From Bacteroidaceae bacterium (GTDB taxonomy: Bacteria > Bacteroidota > Bacteroidia > Bacteroidales > Bacteroidaceae), in NCBI GenBank assembly GCA_900765575.1, contig CAAFRW010000152.1:1-19574 (forward strand): a stretch of DNA of 19,574 bases. Reading direction: 5' to 3'. Below, one piece after another: positions 1 through 8,139 of this stretch. Made by a program: the position numbers and the translations under genes. A model generated the notes under the pieces. It was not told the origin of the DNA. It did not search any database and saw only the letters and a list, made by a program, of their open reading frames with translations. Each line of letters begins with the position of its first letter. Position 1 is the first letter of the stretch.

Positions 1-682
1 AGAACCTTCGGGAGACCGGAAACAGAAACAAACTTCCTGTAAGCACGGAAAGAAAAGCCGCGCGGGAGTCGGACAACCAACATCCGGTGGCTAATACTCC
101 AACGATTAATATTCCGATACCTTTTACAAGTAATCCGGTAAGCCCTCGCTTCTTTATATGAAAGCTTTCTTTCAGAAAAGACAGGGCAATAACCAGGCAG
201 ATGCTTAAATAGCCTCCTAACGGGCCGGGGTTGCTTAAATGTCCGGTTACGTTAAAATAGGCATGTTCGCTTTCGGCCCATCCTGTGGATTGCAGTATGG
301 CGGTGATGGCTTCTACAATCCCGGACAATAGAATGGCATAGAGTACGCCTCTTTTGTCGGGCATTTTTCGTGTCCAGAGATATGCTAGAAGAAGGACGCC
401 TCCTTTTAGGAATTCCATACTGCCGGCGGGTTCGTCTCCATGGAAAATAAGGTGTCCGGTAATATATAGGATAAATAGAAGGAGAGCTTTATCCAGTGGG
501 GAAAAAGAACCGTTTTCTTTGTTCCTGTATAGAACCGTTTGATGAATCAATAGAGCGGAGAGTGCCGTTGCCGTATAGGCATAAAAAAGTTCGCTGTAAA
601 ATAATCCGTTGGCGGACGAAAAACTCCAGGGTAGTGGGAGGATAAAAAGAAACGGTACGATGTATAGGGTGAAACGTGTCAT
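1..682 (-). CDS. O-antigen ligase-like (Wzy_C family) membrane protein, C-terminus cut by window edge
   Basis: I translated the reverse complement from the ATG at 682; the frame stays open for 227 codons to the left edge, so only the N-terminal part is present. It is a multi-pass membrane protein with several hydrophobic helices from residue 4 on. Two stretches recall the O-antigen ligase/polymerase family: TGHLSNPGPLGGYL from residue 146 and SDSRAAFLS near residue 204, the latter resembling the conserved SRAA segment of Wzy/WaaL proteins. Such proteins join or polymerise lipid-linked glycans at the inner membrane; the substrate cannot be told here. It lies 27 bases after the upstream gene and is probably the last visible member of that minus-strand unit. 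The family call rests on motif recognition, and the catalytic part may lie outside the window. Confidence 0.72.
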   Translation of the reverse strand, partial: MTRFTLYIVPFLFILPLPWSFSSANGLFYSELFYAYTATALSALLIHQTVLYRNKENGSFSPLDKALLLFILYITGHLIFHGDEPAGSMEFLKGGVLLLAYLWTRKMPDKRGVLYAILLSGIVEAITAILQSTGWAESEHAYFNVTGHLSNPGPLGGYLSICLVIALSFLKESFHIKKRGLTGLLVKGIGILIVGVLATGCWLSDSRAAFLSVLTGSLFLFPVSRRF

Positions 683-709
683 GCTAAAAGGATGTTTTTT
701 GTGTCCGGG

Positions 710-1210
710 TTAATAATCGTAGTTACAATAAAGTTGTGTAATGATTCCCTCTTTAGAAATGTCGACACTGAAAGTGGGGTATTCCTCATATCGGTTCATA
801 TAAAAATAGATTCTGTTCTCTTTCTTTTCTTCATGGGAATAGGAGGGATGGGAGCGGATTTTGGCCGCATTCTGTCCTGTTTTTAGTCGCATACCATACA
901 CTTCCAACGTATAGTTGTCATTACGTAATATGATTTCATAAAGTCCTTTGTCCTGTTCGTTCTCATCAAAACGTACCGTCATATCCTTACCGAAGGTGAA
1001 TTCATATCCTCTTCCGAAGTCTGCGTCATAGATGTAGATACCGGTAGGTTCCCCCAAGGCTTGTTTCACTTGTTGGGGTGTATACACATATCCCAATTTC
1101 AGTCCGTTAAGTTCTATTTGTTCGTTAGCGCGGCTTGTTCTGGATTGCGCAACTCCCCTGATAGAAAGCATACAACTCCCTATCAGCCATATTATCCAAA
1201 GCTGTTTCAT
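710..1210 (-). CDS. Small secreted protein of unknown function
   Basis: The 166-residue product starts with a typical signal peptide (MKQLWIIWLIGSCMLSIRGVAQ, cleavage likely near residue 22), so it should be exported to the periplasm or beyond. There is no lipobox cysteine at a sensible position. The mature part opens with a stretch around residues 36-56 (GLKLGYVYTPQQVKQALGEP) that resembles the 'LG.t..qv...LG.P' start seen in SmpA/BLIP-like folds. This is only a resemblance. The rest alternates charged and aromatic residues, as in beta-rich proteins. It follows the 240-residue secreted protein gene after a 77-base gap that holds a strong hairpin, so it may be partly uncoupled from the genes upstream. 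I do not recognise the gene; an accessory or inhibitor-like role is possible but unproven. Confidence 0.7.
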   Translation of the reverse strand: MKQLWIIWLIGSCMLSIRGVAQSRTSRANEQIELNGLKLGYVYTPQQVKQALGEPTGIYIYDADFGRGYEFTFGKDMTVRFDENEQDKGLYEIILRNDNYTLEVYGMRLKTGQNAAKIRSHPSYSHEEKKENRIYFYMNRYEEYPTFSVDISKEGIITQLYCNYDY

Positions 1211-1233
1211 GATTTTTTTTCTTAAGCTGTTTA

Positions 1234-1273
1234 AAGTTCCAAGCCAAGCGTATATGGGATTGGCTTGGAACTT
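1234..1273 (-). terminator. 14-bp perfect hairpin between two secreted-protein genes
   Basis: Bases 1234-1247 (AAGTTCCAAGCCAA) pair perfectly with 1260-1273, leaving a 12-base loop. Read on the minus strand the stem follows the stop codon of the 1288-2010 gene and is followed by CTTTAAAC, so the U tract is weak. It could be a terminator, an attenuator that lowers expression of the 710-1210 gene, or an mRNA 3'-end stabiliser. On the plus strand the stem is followed by TATCATTTTTC, which is a slightly better U run, but no plus-strand gene ends here. Confidence 0.55.
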
Positions 1274-1287
1274 ATCATTTTTCGATA

Positions 1288-2010
1288 TTATTGAGGTAAG
1301 GGTGTTTCTTTTCTATCAATAATACTTATTGATTCGTTAAATACAGAAGGTGGATAGTTTTGCGGTTTGTACTTGGTTTCTTTAAGTAATTTGAACTTAC
1401 CTTCCGGTGTGATTTGGTATTGTCGGTCGATTCGTTGACCATGCAGGTTGCTTTTTACATATCCTTCTTTATCAACCGGATATTCATTCAGATTCAGGGT
1501 ATAGATGTTCACCTTTAAATCTTTGTGCAGGCTACCTTCTACTGTGTTTGTCCAACCGCCTGCAATGGACGCTCTTTTATAAAAGGTCAGATAGTCTATG
1601 ACTTTACCGTCTAAAGAGTAAGTAATGAGTAAATGTTTGAAGTCGTTATGGTCACCGGATAATGCTTCAGCTAGCAATATGATGTAATCTCCGTTTGTAT
1701 CATAAAACCCCGCTCTGATTGTTTGTTCGCTATCTTCTATGCGTTTGTCTGTTCCTGCATACAGAGGAAGTCTTTTATCTATCCGTTCTTGAGCGCAAGA
1801 ATGAACTGTGTATCTGTAATCAGTTAATGTTTTATTACCAGCTAAGGTATAAGGAAGAGTGGTCTTCCCACAATAGCTTTTGGATAAAAATGTGAGGAAC
1901 GAATCCGTGATGCGGTTTACATCTACACGCCGGATGTTGCTCTCTTGTCCGGATATATTTATCGAACATAAATGGAACAACGTTGCTAATAAGATTAATT
2001 TTGTTTTCAT
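1288..2010 (-). CDS. Secreted protein of unknown function, 240 residues
   Basis: The product begins with MKTKLILLATLFHLCSINISGQ, a signal peptide probably cleaved around residue 21-22; the cysteine at 15 is too early and not in a good lipobox. The mature part has two cysteines (near residues 47 and 72) that could form a disulfide. It shows no motif I can tie to a family; segments such as GFYDTNGDYIILLAEAL look like beta strands. It starts 17 bases after the end of the 503-residue lipoprotein gene, so the two are almost certainly co-transcribed and may act together in the envelope. One possibility is a partner or inhibitor of the cysteine-hydrolase-like lipoprotein, which is inference from gene order alone. 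Confidence 0.72.
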   Translation of the reverse strand: MKTKLILLATLFHLCSINISGQESNIRRVDVNRITDSFLTFLSKSYCGKTTLPYTLAGNKTLTDYRYTVHSCAQERIDKRLPLYAGTDKRIEDSEQTIRAGFYDTNGDYIILLAEALSGDHNDFKHLLITYSLDGKVIDYLTFYKRASIAGGWTNTVEGSLHKDLKVNIYTLNLNEYPVDKEGYVKSNLHGQRIDRQYQITPEGKFKLLKETKYKPQNYPPSVFNESISIIDRKETPLPQ

Positions 2011-2027
2011 AAAAGTGTATTTATTAT

Positions 2028-3539
2028 TTAATTTTTAGGTTTGCTGTCGTGTACAGGACTCGTATCTCGGGAAATACCGTCATTGGGCCTGACATGTGTA
2101 ACGGAGTAATCTTTACCAAGAACCTCATTTTTTCCTTCGAATGAAGGAATAGAACTATCGTAATAGAACCTGTTTTTTTGTGTATCACATCCACTTTCTG
2201 CTTTGCTGGTGCCACAATCCATGTAAGTATAGTAATATTGTTTTCTTGTGGAATCGTACCCTCTTCCTGTAATAACTACAAAGTGGTCGGTTCCATCAGG
2301 ATTTCCCTCTCCTTTCTTTTTGTCTTTATCAGATTTATAGTCCACTCCAGCTATAATCACGTTTCCTTTGTTTAAATGTTCATCAATGCATTTAATGGCA
2401 TTTTTGTATACAGGTACAGGGTCTGGATACCCAAAGCTTAATCGGGGATTTGAAAAACTTGTTTCTTTTGATAATTGGAAAACGTGCCCGGAATCTCCCG
2501 GATTGGGCTGTCCATAGTTTGTTAAGATACTATTACATAATTCCATGCAGTTGGCTCCGGCGTACCATGGAACGAATTTGGATTTGTCCATTAACTCTTT
2601 GGCCTCTTTGAAGGAAGTATCATCCTTCGGATTGTCATTATCTCCCCATTCGCCGGTACTGTCATCTTTATCATTATCTTGGTCGCAAGTACAAGGGTCG
2701 TTGTGGCAGACGCCACAGGCATCGTTTACTTCCACATAGTCGCATACATATTCTTCTTCCGCATGTCCTCCGACCCATTCACAATTTTCTTCTTCTCCCA
2801 TTTCCATCCCCCATTCCGTGTTATAACATCTGTATTCGTCGACCCAAATATATTCGGTCCAGCATTGATATTCCAGAGAACGTGTTTGTTTTTCTGAAAC
2901 TTGCATGGGATTGTTTACATCATATATCTGGTTAGATGAGATGGTGGCTATGGTTTTTCCGTCTTTATACCTTTTCCCAATCAAGAATTCTCCGTTAAGG
3001 GTGTAACTTCGTATGTCTCCCGAAAAGCCTTTGAAATTCCGGTATCCTACTTTAAAGGTGTTCTTTCTTCTTTTTCTTTTTAGTAGGTACGAATCTTCAC
3101 AAGTAATTTTAGCAAGAGTAAAAAGAATGTTTCCGTCACTTTGCTTTTCAGCTACTAAATTGTAATGTGTATTGGAGTGTGTTTTATTCTCCTGAGGAAC
3201 ACTGTCGAGTGGACTTTCAATGTGTGTAATAATGGTGTTCGGCGCATATACAGGTACTTCCACAATGTTCTTCCCTTTGTAACGGAAGGCTTTTCCGTCT
3301 TCCCATTCGGGAGCGGCCAGCAACTCTTCGTCCGCGCGGCGTGTTTTTCCTTGCGGCGAGAGATAGAACGTTTTTATATGGTCGTCGAAATAGTTCATAG
3401 CTTCTTCTACTGTTATGGTTGAACCGGAACTTTCTTCTGTCGTTTCGTTCGGTATCCCGGAGAACTCATCCGAGCATCCGGCCAAGGCAAGTACGGAAAG
3501 CGCTATCGCAAAAATACTTTTTTTCTTGTACTTTTTCAT
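2028..3539 (-). CDS. Lipoprotein with Cys-rich hinge and papain-like C-terminal domain
   Basis: The 503-residue product has a clear type II signal peptide with lipobox LAGC and lipidation at C22. An N-terminal domain (about 40-215) is of unknown type. A Cys-, Glu- and Trp-rich stretch follows (about 225-290) ending in C275xxC278xxxPC282xC284, which looks like a small metal-binding or disulfide knuckle, and then an acidic Asp/Asn linker (about 285-305). The C-terminal part has the order expected of a papain-like/NlpC-type hydrolase: ANC331MELC, then DH419FVVITGRGYD, then YMD441CG. C331, H419 and D441 are my proposed catalytic triad. Possible roles are peptidase, amidase or peptidoglycan cleavage at the envelope. 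It lies 84 bases after the transglutaminase-like gene and 17 bases before a secreted-protein gene. The fold is inferred from residue order only. Confidence 0.75.
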   Translation of the reverse strand: MKKYKKKSIFAIALSVLALAGCSDEFSGIPNETTEESSGSTITVEEAMNYFDDHIKTFYLSPQGKTRRADEELLAAPEWEDGKAFRYKGKNIVEVPVYAPNTIITHIESPLDSVPQENKTHSNTHYNLVAEKQSDGNILFTLAKITCEDSYLLKRKRRKNTFKVGYRNFKGFSGDIRSYTLNGEFLIGKRYKDGKTIATISSNQIYDVNNPMQVSEKQTRSLEYQCWTEYIWVDEYRCYNTEWGMEMGEEENCEWVGGHAEEEYVCDYVEVNDACGVCHNDPCTCDQDNDKDDSTGEWGDNDNPKDDTSFKEAKELMDKSKFVPWYAGANCMELCNSILTNYGQPNPGDSGHVFQLSKETSFSNPRLSFGYPDPVPVYKNAIKCIDEHLNKGNVIIAGVDYKSDKDKKKGEGNPDGTDHFVVITGRGYDSTRKQYYYTYMDCGTSKAESGCDTQKNRFYYDSSIPSFEGKNEVLGKDYSVTHVRPNDGISRDTSPVHDSKPKN

Positions 3540-3623
3540 GTTTTCTTGTTTTTAATTTAAAAATAATAGACACATACTTGTTGGCCGGACAAGGAGGTAT
3601 CCGTGTTTACTATATTAAGGTAA

Positions 3624-5501
3624 TTACCAAAATCTTACTATTCCATTCTCGTATGAGAAGATACGTTCCTCTTTTCCTTCCGTAAGGTCTTTAAGCCAAT
3701 ACAAGGCTTCCGAGGGAACGGATTCAAATTCCAGATAATCTTCTGTGGCTTCTTTCTCTTTAATAGTTTTCCAACCGTTTTCGCTGTAATACAGTAGTTC
3801 GTAATGGTGTCCAGGAGTGATGCCGTTATCATCGGTGCGAGTAAGGAATCTCATTGTTTTTATTTCCGTTTGTTTTCCCAGGTCGATACCGACCCATGCT
3901 GCAATGCGGGTAGAAGTAAGCACCTGGTTATCAAATGCGTTGGGAAAAGATTTATCGGTTTCTTTTCCCGACATCGCTTTTCCTGTAACTCTTTGCGACT
4001 GGGTGTCGAGTAATTGCCATTCGGCGATAAGCAGTGTTTGTCCCGGTTTGCAGATTCTCCAATACCGGTAAGTGGCCGGCTTTTCAAAAGTGATAGAGAA
4101 AAAGTTTAAATCAGGATTTGTTTGAGTTATCTTGCAAAGCGTATCCGACTGGGCAAAGTCTGCCTGGTGGGAAGCTTCCACATAAGCTCCTTTTAGATTT
4201 TCTCCCCAAATTACTTTCGAATCGTTTAATGGGTATTTGCGGGTAATTTTCAGGGTAATTCGTTTCCGGTAGTTTGGAATGAACTCTTTAATAGTCCCTT
4301 TCGTATTGAATAGAAAAGGATATCCGGCATTTTTAATCCGGCTTCCTTTATAGTATGTGGGTAAATACACTATATCCTTTCCCATATGATGAAAGATGGT
4401 TTGATTCTGTTTCACGGCGCTCCATGCCACAGGTCTCCATTCCAAATCATTGAAAATGGATAAGTAGAGGTGATGGGGAGCCGGATTAATGACTTTTTTG
4501 AGTAAATAGTTTATGTCTGAAGCTTTAATATATTGCTCCGTCACATCTTTCAAAAAAGGATTTTGGAAGATGGGTGGGATAGAGTCCTTTTGGTTAGATG
4601 CCGGAATAGGGTTCGGCGAGTAGGTCATTCGGTACACTTTGGCTGTCTTAGAGGTTAATTGGTCGCAGTGCCTGCCATCGCGGTAAAAAGGTTCGAACAT
4701 AACGCGCCAATAATGTTTCCCGTTCCGAAAGGGCCAGCCGGGAACAAAATCTATAACCGCCGGAATGCCTACAGACCGTAAGCGTCCTAATTCGTAATAG
4801 CACCAATCCAAACATTCGAATTCGTATGCGGTTGGGGAAATAGAAGGTAATTGTATGCCGTGAAAATAATCGTCATCACTGCGGCCTAATAAGTCCCGTT
4901 GCATAGATTTTATTTCAAGTATGGAATTGGGGTCATATTGATAATAACTTAAAGTATCGAGTACCGCTTTCCATAGATAGAGGGTCGAGTCATTGGGAAG
5001 TAGTGGCTCCTGGGCTATTCGGTATGGTAACAAATACTCGCAAAATTCATCGAATGAAAGGTCTTTGAGCCATGGGCAGTTGTTCCACATCTGTAAGGCA
5101 TTGTCTATATGCTGAATCAAGTATTCGCTTTTGATTACCTGAATATCTTGTATTCTCTTGCTTTTTTCAAAAGAACGTTTTTGTAGCGGAATATTAAGAA
5201 CTGCTCTTTTTGCAATGTTGGACATATTCGGATATAAAGAGTCTATTTCATAAATATAGCGTGTCATGAATGAGTTGCCGGGAGTATAATGCCCCGGCAT
5301 ATTCTCAATAAGGAAAATAGCTGCTTTAAGATGAAGCGAATCTTTCTTTTCCTTTGTATAATAGGATATTACCTTCTCTAACTCTATCCGGTTACTTCCG
5401 CTCTGCTTGAGGGCAATTTCCAGTTTTTTATTAGCATTGGTACAGGAGATAATGAATAAAGAAGCGCACAGTAACAAAACTATTTGTTTGATTGTTTTCA
5501 T
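3624..5501 (-). CDS. Transglutaminase-like lipoprotein with C-terminal discoidin-like domain
   Basis: The 625-residue product has a type II signal peptide (lipobox IISC, lipidation at C20) and is the first gene after a promoter at 5536-5543. In the middle it has a transglutaminase/cysteine-protease core: EC230LDWC, then LRSVGIPAV with Gly 15 residues after C230, as in the family, then GKH263YW, matching the usual HxW. Nearby acidic residues (such as D275) could complete the triad. The last 160 residues (about 460-625: WRICKPG, EWQLLD, FPNAFDNQ, AAWVGIDLGK) look like an F5/8 type C (discoidin) domain, commonly used to bind glycans. Proteins of this class are common in Bacteroides, where the cysteine core may cleave or crosslink peptides; the substrate is unknown. 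ORFs overlapping it on the plus strand are shadows. Confidence 0.82.
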   Translation of the reverse strand: MKTIKQIVLLLCASLFIISCTNANKKLEIALKQSGSNRIELEKVISYYTKEKKDSLHLKAAIFLIENMPGHYTPGNSFMTRYIYEIDSLYPNMSNIAKRAVLNIPLQKRSFEKSKRIQDIQVIKSEYLIQHIDNALQMWNNCPWLKDLSFDEFCEYLLPYRIAQEPLLPNDSTLYLWKAVLDTLSYYQYDPNSILEIKSMQRDLLGRSDDDYFHGIQLPSISPTAYEFECLDWCYYELGRLRSVGIPAVIDFVPGWPFRNGKHYWRVMFEPFYRDGRHCDQLTSKTAKVYRMTYSPNPIPASNQKDSIPPIFQNPFLKDVTEQYIKASDINYLLKKVINPAPHHLYLSIFNDLEWRPVAWSAVKQNQTIFHHMGKDIVYLPTYYKGSRIKNAGYPFLFNTKGTIKEFIPNYRKRITLKITRKYPLNDSKVIWGENLKGAYVEASHQADFAQSDTLCKITQTNPDLNFFSITFEKPATYRYWRICKPGQTLLIAEWQLLDTQSQRVTGKAMSGKETDKSFPNAFDNQVLTSTRIAAWVGIDLGKQTEIKTMRFLTRTDDNGITPGHHYELLYYSENGWKTIKEKEATEDYLEFESVPSEALYWLKDLTEGKEERIFSYENGIVRFW

Positions 5502-5535
5502 AATAGTTTGAATAAAGGTTGATTGTTCTTTTCGG

Positions 5536-5572
5536 CAAATGTATAGATAGATATTTATAACTCACTAACAAA
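5536..5572 (-). promoter_or_regulatory. Bacteroidota-type promoter for the minus-strand lipoprotein cluster
   Basis: On the minus strand TACATTTG (5543-5536) matches the -7 consensus TAnnTTTG exactly. A TTTG at 5572-5569 could be the -33 element, but the 25-base gap is longer than usual. Transcription would start near 5529, about 28 bases before the ATG at 5501. A run of ten A (5579-5588, T10 on the transcribed-sense side) lies just upstream and could act like an UP element. Confidence 0.55.
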
Positions 5573-5588
5573 TGATTTAAAAAAAAAA

Positions 5589-6150
5589 CATTTATTAATA
5601 TAGTAGAGGGGATATAACAGTGATTTTAACTTTGTGTAAGATAGTTGAATAGGTAAGCTGCTCTGTAAGGTATAATGAATGGTGGGGAGAAGATAAACAA
5701 TGTAGACAATAAAGATGGGGTATACTATCTTTTTTAATTATGGTGTTCTATTTGGAGTGAGAATCATCTATTCCATTCTCCTTTATGGAGGAAAGAAGTT
5801 GTTGAATTGCAGGCTTTCCAACCTTCCGGACGTTGGTTGTTGTACCTCACAACGTACATAGCGCAACCTCACAACGTACATAGCGCAACCTCACGACGTA
5901 CATAGCGCAACCTCACGACGTGCATAGCGCAACCTCGCAACGTTCATAGCGCAACCTCGCAGCCTGTCCGCTACGTCGGCACGGGGAGTGGTGCTTTGTC
6001 TCCAATCTATACAGAAAGGACTCTTTTTTGTCGTAATCAGGAGTGAAAACCCAAGCTAGGAGGTTGGTTCAGAGGACTAATAAACCGCTTTTACAAAGTA
6101 TCTTCTCATTGTTAAATATTGTATTTACTGTAACATTGAAGTGTTTTTCT
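5589..6150. other. Gene-poor spacer between divergent transcription units
   Basis: No reading frame here has the length or composition of a gene. The stretch holds the 22-bp tandem repeat at 5845-5964, a small hairpin just before it (CCAAC at 5819-5823 with GTTGG at 5832-5836), and otherwise AT-rich sequence without a recognisable signal. The spacer separates the minus-strand lipoprotein cluster from the plus-strand kinase. Confidence 0.5.
5845..5964. repeat. 22-bp tandem repeat, five full copies plus a partial sixth
   Basis: Units start at 5845, 5867, 5889, 5911 and 5933, each exactly 22 bases, beginning CCTCACAACGTACATAGC and ending GCAA. A sixth, partial copy starts at 5955 (CCTCGCAGCC). 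Copies 1 and 2 are identical; later ones gain single changes in steps (AACGT to GACGT, TACAT to TGCAT, CTCAC to CTCGC). The period is not a multiple of three, so it is not protein-coding. There are no spacers, so it is not CRISPR. Function is unknown; copy number is likely to vary between strains. Confidence 0.93.
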
Positions 6151-6180
6151 TTTGCTTTACATAAGTATTTATTACTTTTG
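6151..6180 (+). promoter_or_regulatory. Consensus Bacteroidota promoter upstream of the histidine kinase
   Basis: TTTG at 6151-6154 and TACTTTTG at 6173-6180 match the -33 TTTG and -7 TAnnTTTG elements, separated by 18 bases. A transcript would start near 6187, leaving a leader of about 240 bases before the ATG at 6429. That is much longer than the short leaders implied for the other promoters in this window. Inside the leader CCTTCGA (6192-6198) can pair with TCGAAGG (6254-6260), followed by TAAG and six T (6265-6270). Confidence 0.65.
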
Positions 6181-6428
6181 CGTGTTCTAGGCCTTCGAAC
6201 CTGAACCGTGTGAAGACATTGTTTTGTCCTGACTTCTAGCGTTTTCTTGAATATCGAAGGTAAGTTTTTTAATAGAAAGACAGTCTTAAATCAAACCGAA
6301 GAGAGTGTTCTGTTGTCAATAGAATGGGTGCATTCTTGCTTGAATAATAGTTGATTCTTTGGGGATTCGGTGAAGAGATGTTTTTTCTATCATATTGTAT
6401 ATAATTACCTAAAATAGGGGGGAAGAGT

Positions 6429-7964
6429 ATGGAGGGTTCATCTCATATACATCCGGATGAGGCCGGAAAGCAAAAAAAGAACAGTTGTAGCCTGGAGTTG
6501 GATTCTATTTCCGACAACTTACTGAATGCAATGCTCACCAGTATCATCTTTTTCGATGCCGATGGAATCGTTTTCCGTACCAACTTGTCGGCATGCGAAG
6601 AGCTACACGTGACGGATAATTTCGTTGGACAGAACGTCAACGATTTGTTTTCGGTTATTTACCAAAGCGAGAATATCTTGCCCGGTCTGATTGCCCGGTT
6701 GGACGATTCGCAGGCTGAGTCTGTTACTTTGCCGCACGATGCCTTTATGCGTTCGTTCGATGGTAACGCCGGTTTTTTTGTTTCCGGACGCATTACACGT
6801 TTGAGCTGTAACGAGTTCCTGTTTGTATTCCGCAATGTGGTGGAAGAACTTACCCAGGAGAGCATGTTCAAAATGGCCCTCAGTTCTACTAAGATATTTC
6901 CATGGTTTTATGATTTCGAACGTGCTACCATGGTTATCGACCCGCGCTACTACGACTATACCAAAATTCCTACCAAAGATTATACCATGACACTGGAGGA
7001 GTTCGCTCTGCGAATTTATCCCGATGATAGGGAGGCTATGGCACAAGCGTTTAGTCAACAATTAAGAGGTGTGCATTATCCCTATCCCGTGCCGTACCGA
7101 CTTCAGCGTGGAGACGGGGCTTACGAATGGTTCGAAGGACAGTCTACCTATCTCGGACAGGTGGAAGGAGCACCCTATCGGGTAGTGGGTATCTGCATGA
7201 GTACGCAGGTTTACAAAGATATAGAAGAGACTCTTACGGCTGCCCGCGATAAGGCGGAGCAGAGCGACAAGCTTAAGTCGGCCTTTTTGGCAAATATGAG
7301 TCATGAAATACGTACGCCCTTGAATGCGATTGTCGGCTTTTCAAACTTGCTGTCCGATGGTGAAATCCCGGCCGATAGTGAGGAAGGACGGGAATTCGTT
7401 CAATTAATTAATCGTAACTGTGATTATCTGCTTGCACTGGTTTCGGATATCCTCGACCTTTCACGTATCGAAACAGGCATTATGGAATATAATTTTGTAG
7501 AGTATTCACTCACGCAGTTGCTTTCGGATATTCACCGTAATTTCAGACTTCGGATTCCCGAAGGTATATCGTTCGACCTCATGCTGCCGCCTGCCGATGC
7601 GGTGATTGAAACCGATGTGTCCCGTTTGAGGCAAGTGTTGGACAACTTGCTGGGCAATGCGGTAAAATTTACCAATCAGGGACGTATAGGCTTGGGTTTC
7701 AAGCTTTCCGATGATGGAGAGAAGGCGCTGCTTTTTGTGGAGGATACAGGTCGTGGCATTTCGGAAGAGCAGGCCGAGAAGATATTCGACCGTTTCTATA
7801 AAGCGGATTCGTTTGTACAGGGTGTAGGATTGGGCTTGCCCATCTGCAAAACCATTACCGAACAGATGGGTGGTGCGATAGGAGTGCGCTCACATTTGGG
7901 TGAAGGGACGAGTTTTACGCTACAGCTTCCGCTCAGGCATCAGAATGTGGCAGGTTTAGCTTGA
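6429..7964 (+). CDS. Orphan PAS-type sensor histidine kinase
   Basis: The 511-residue protein has no signal peptide or membrane helix, so it is probably cytoplasmic. Residues 25-135 and 145-270 look like two PAS-type sensor modules; the second carries features such as YPDDREAMAQAF and PYRLQRGDGAYEWFEG. A short coiled coil (AARDKAEQSDKLKSAFLA) leads to the HisKA H-box SHEIRTPLNAIVGF with the phosphorylated H292. The ATPase domain has an N-box (DNLLGNAVKF, N406/N410), G1 (D439TGRGIS), F-box (IFDRFYKAD) and G2 (GVGLGLPICK). All catalytic motifs are intact. There is no receiver domain and no response-regulator gene beside it, so its partner lies elsewhere. A purine-rich run (GGGGGGAAGAG) directly before the ATG supports this start. 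Whether it controls the fimbrillin locus 2.3 kb downstream is unknown. Confidence 0.93.
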   Translation: MEGSSHIHPDEAGKQKKNSCSLELDSISDNLLNAMLTSIIFFDADGIVFRTNLSACEELHVTDNFVGQNVNDLFSVIYQSENILPGLIARLDDSQAESVTLPHDAFMRSFDGNAGFFVSGRITRLSCNEFLFVFRNVVEELTQESMFKMALSSTKIFPWFYDFERATMVIDPRYYDYTKIPTKDYTMTLEEFALRIYPDDREAMAQAFSQQLRGVHYPYPVPYRLQRGDGAYEWFEGQSTYLGQVEGAPYRVVGICMSTQVYKDIEETLTAARDKAEQSDKLKSAFLANMSHEIRTPLNAIVGFSNLLSDGEIPADSEEGREFVQLINRNCDYLLALVSDILDLSRIETGIMEYNFVEYSLTQLLSDIHRNFRLRIPEGISFDLMLPPADAVIETDVSRLRQVLDNLLGNAVKFTNQGRIGLGFKLSDDGEKALLFVEDTGRGISEEQAEKIFDRFYKADSFVQGVGLGLPICKTITEQMGGAIGVRSHLGEGTSFTLQLPLRHQNVAGLA

Positions 7965-7969
7965 GAAAA

Positions 7970-8135
7970 GCTGGCTTTGGCTTTGTTGCATCATTAAGTT
8001 ACTTTTGCTTTGGTTTTGTGACAAAGCTTATCTGTTTTTGCTTTGGATTCATTACATCATTTGGCTGATTTTGCTTTGGATTTATGACAAGTATACCTCT
8101 GTTTTTGCGATAATCCATTCATTTTAAGTATATTG
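7970..8135. repeat. Degenerate 33-bp tandem repeat with 66-bp higher-order pattern
   Basis: The core TTTTGCTTTGG recurs at 8003, 8036 and 8069, exactly 33 bases apart. A diverged copy ends at 7980 (GGCTTTGG) and another begins at 8103 (TTTTGC, 34 bases on). The segments between cores alternate: those after 7980 and 8046 contain CATCAT, those after 8013 and 8079 contain TGACAA. The basic unit therefore seems to have been doubled to 66 bp. It starts just after the kinase stop codon. No long reading frame runs through it. Confidence 0.75.
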
Positions 8136-8139
8136 TTAT

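Noticed and set aside
5845..5964. Possible CRISPR array
   Set aside because: Copies are directly adjacent with no spacers, and no cas genes are present.
6187..6245. Possible tRNA on the minus strand because of a GGTTCGAA stretch
   Set aside because: No acceptor stem, anticodon arm or D-arm can be built around it; only the T-loop-like word is present.
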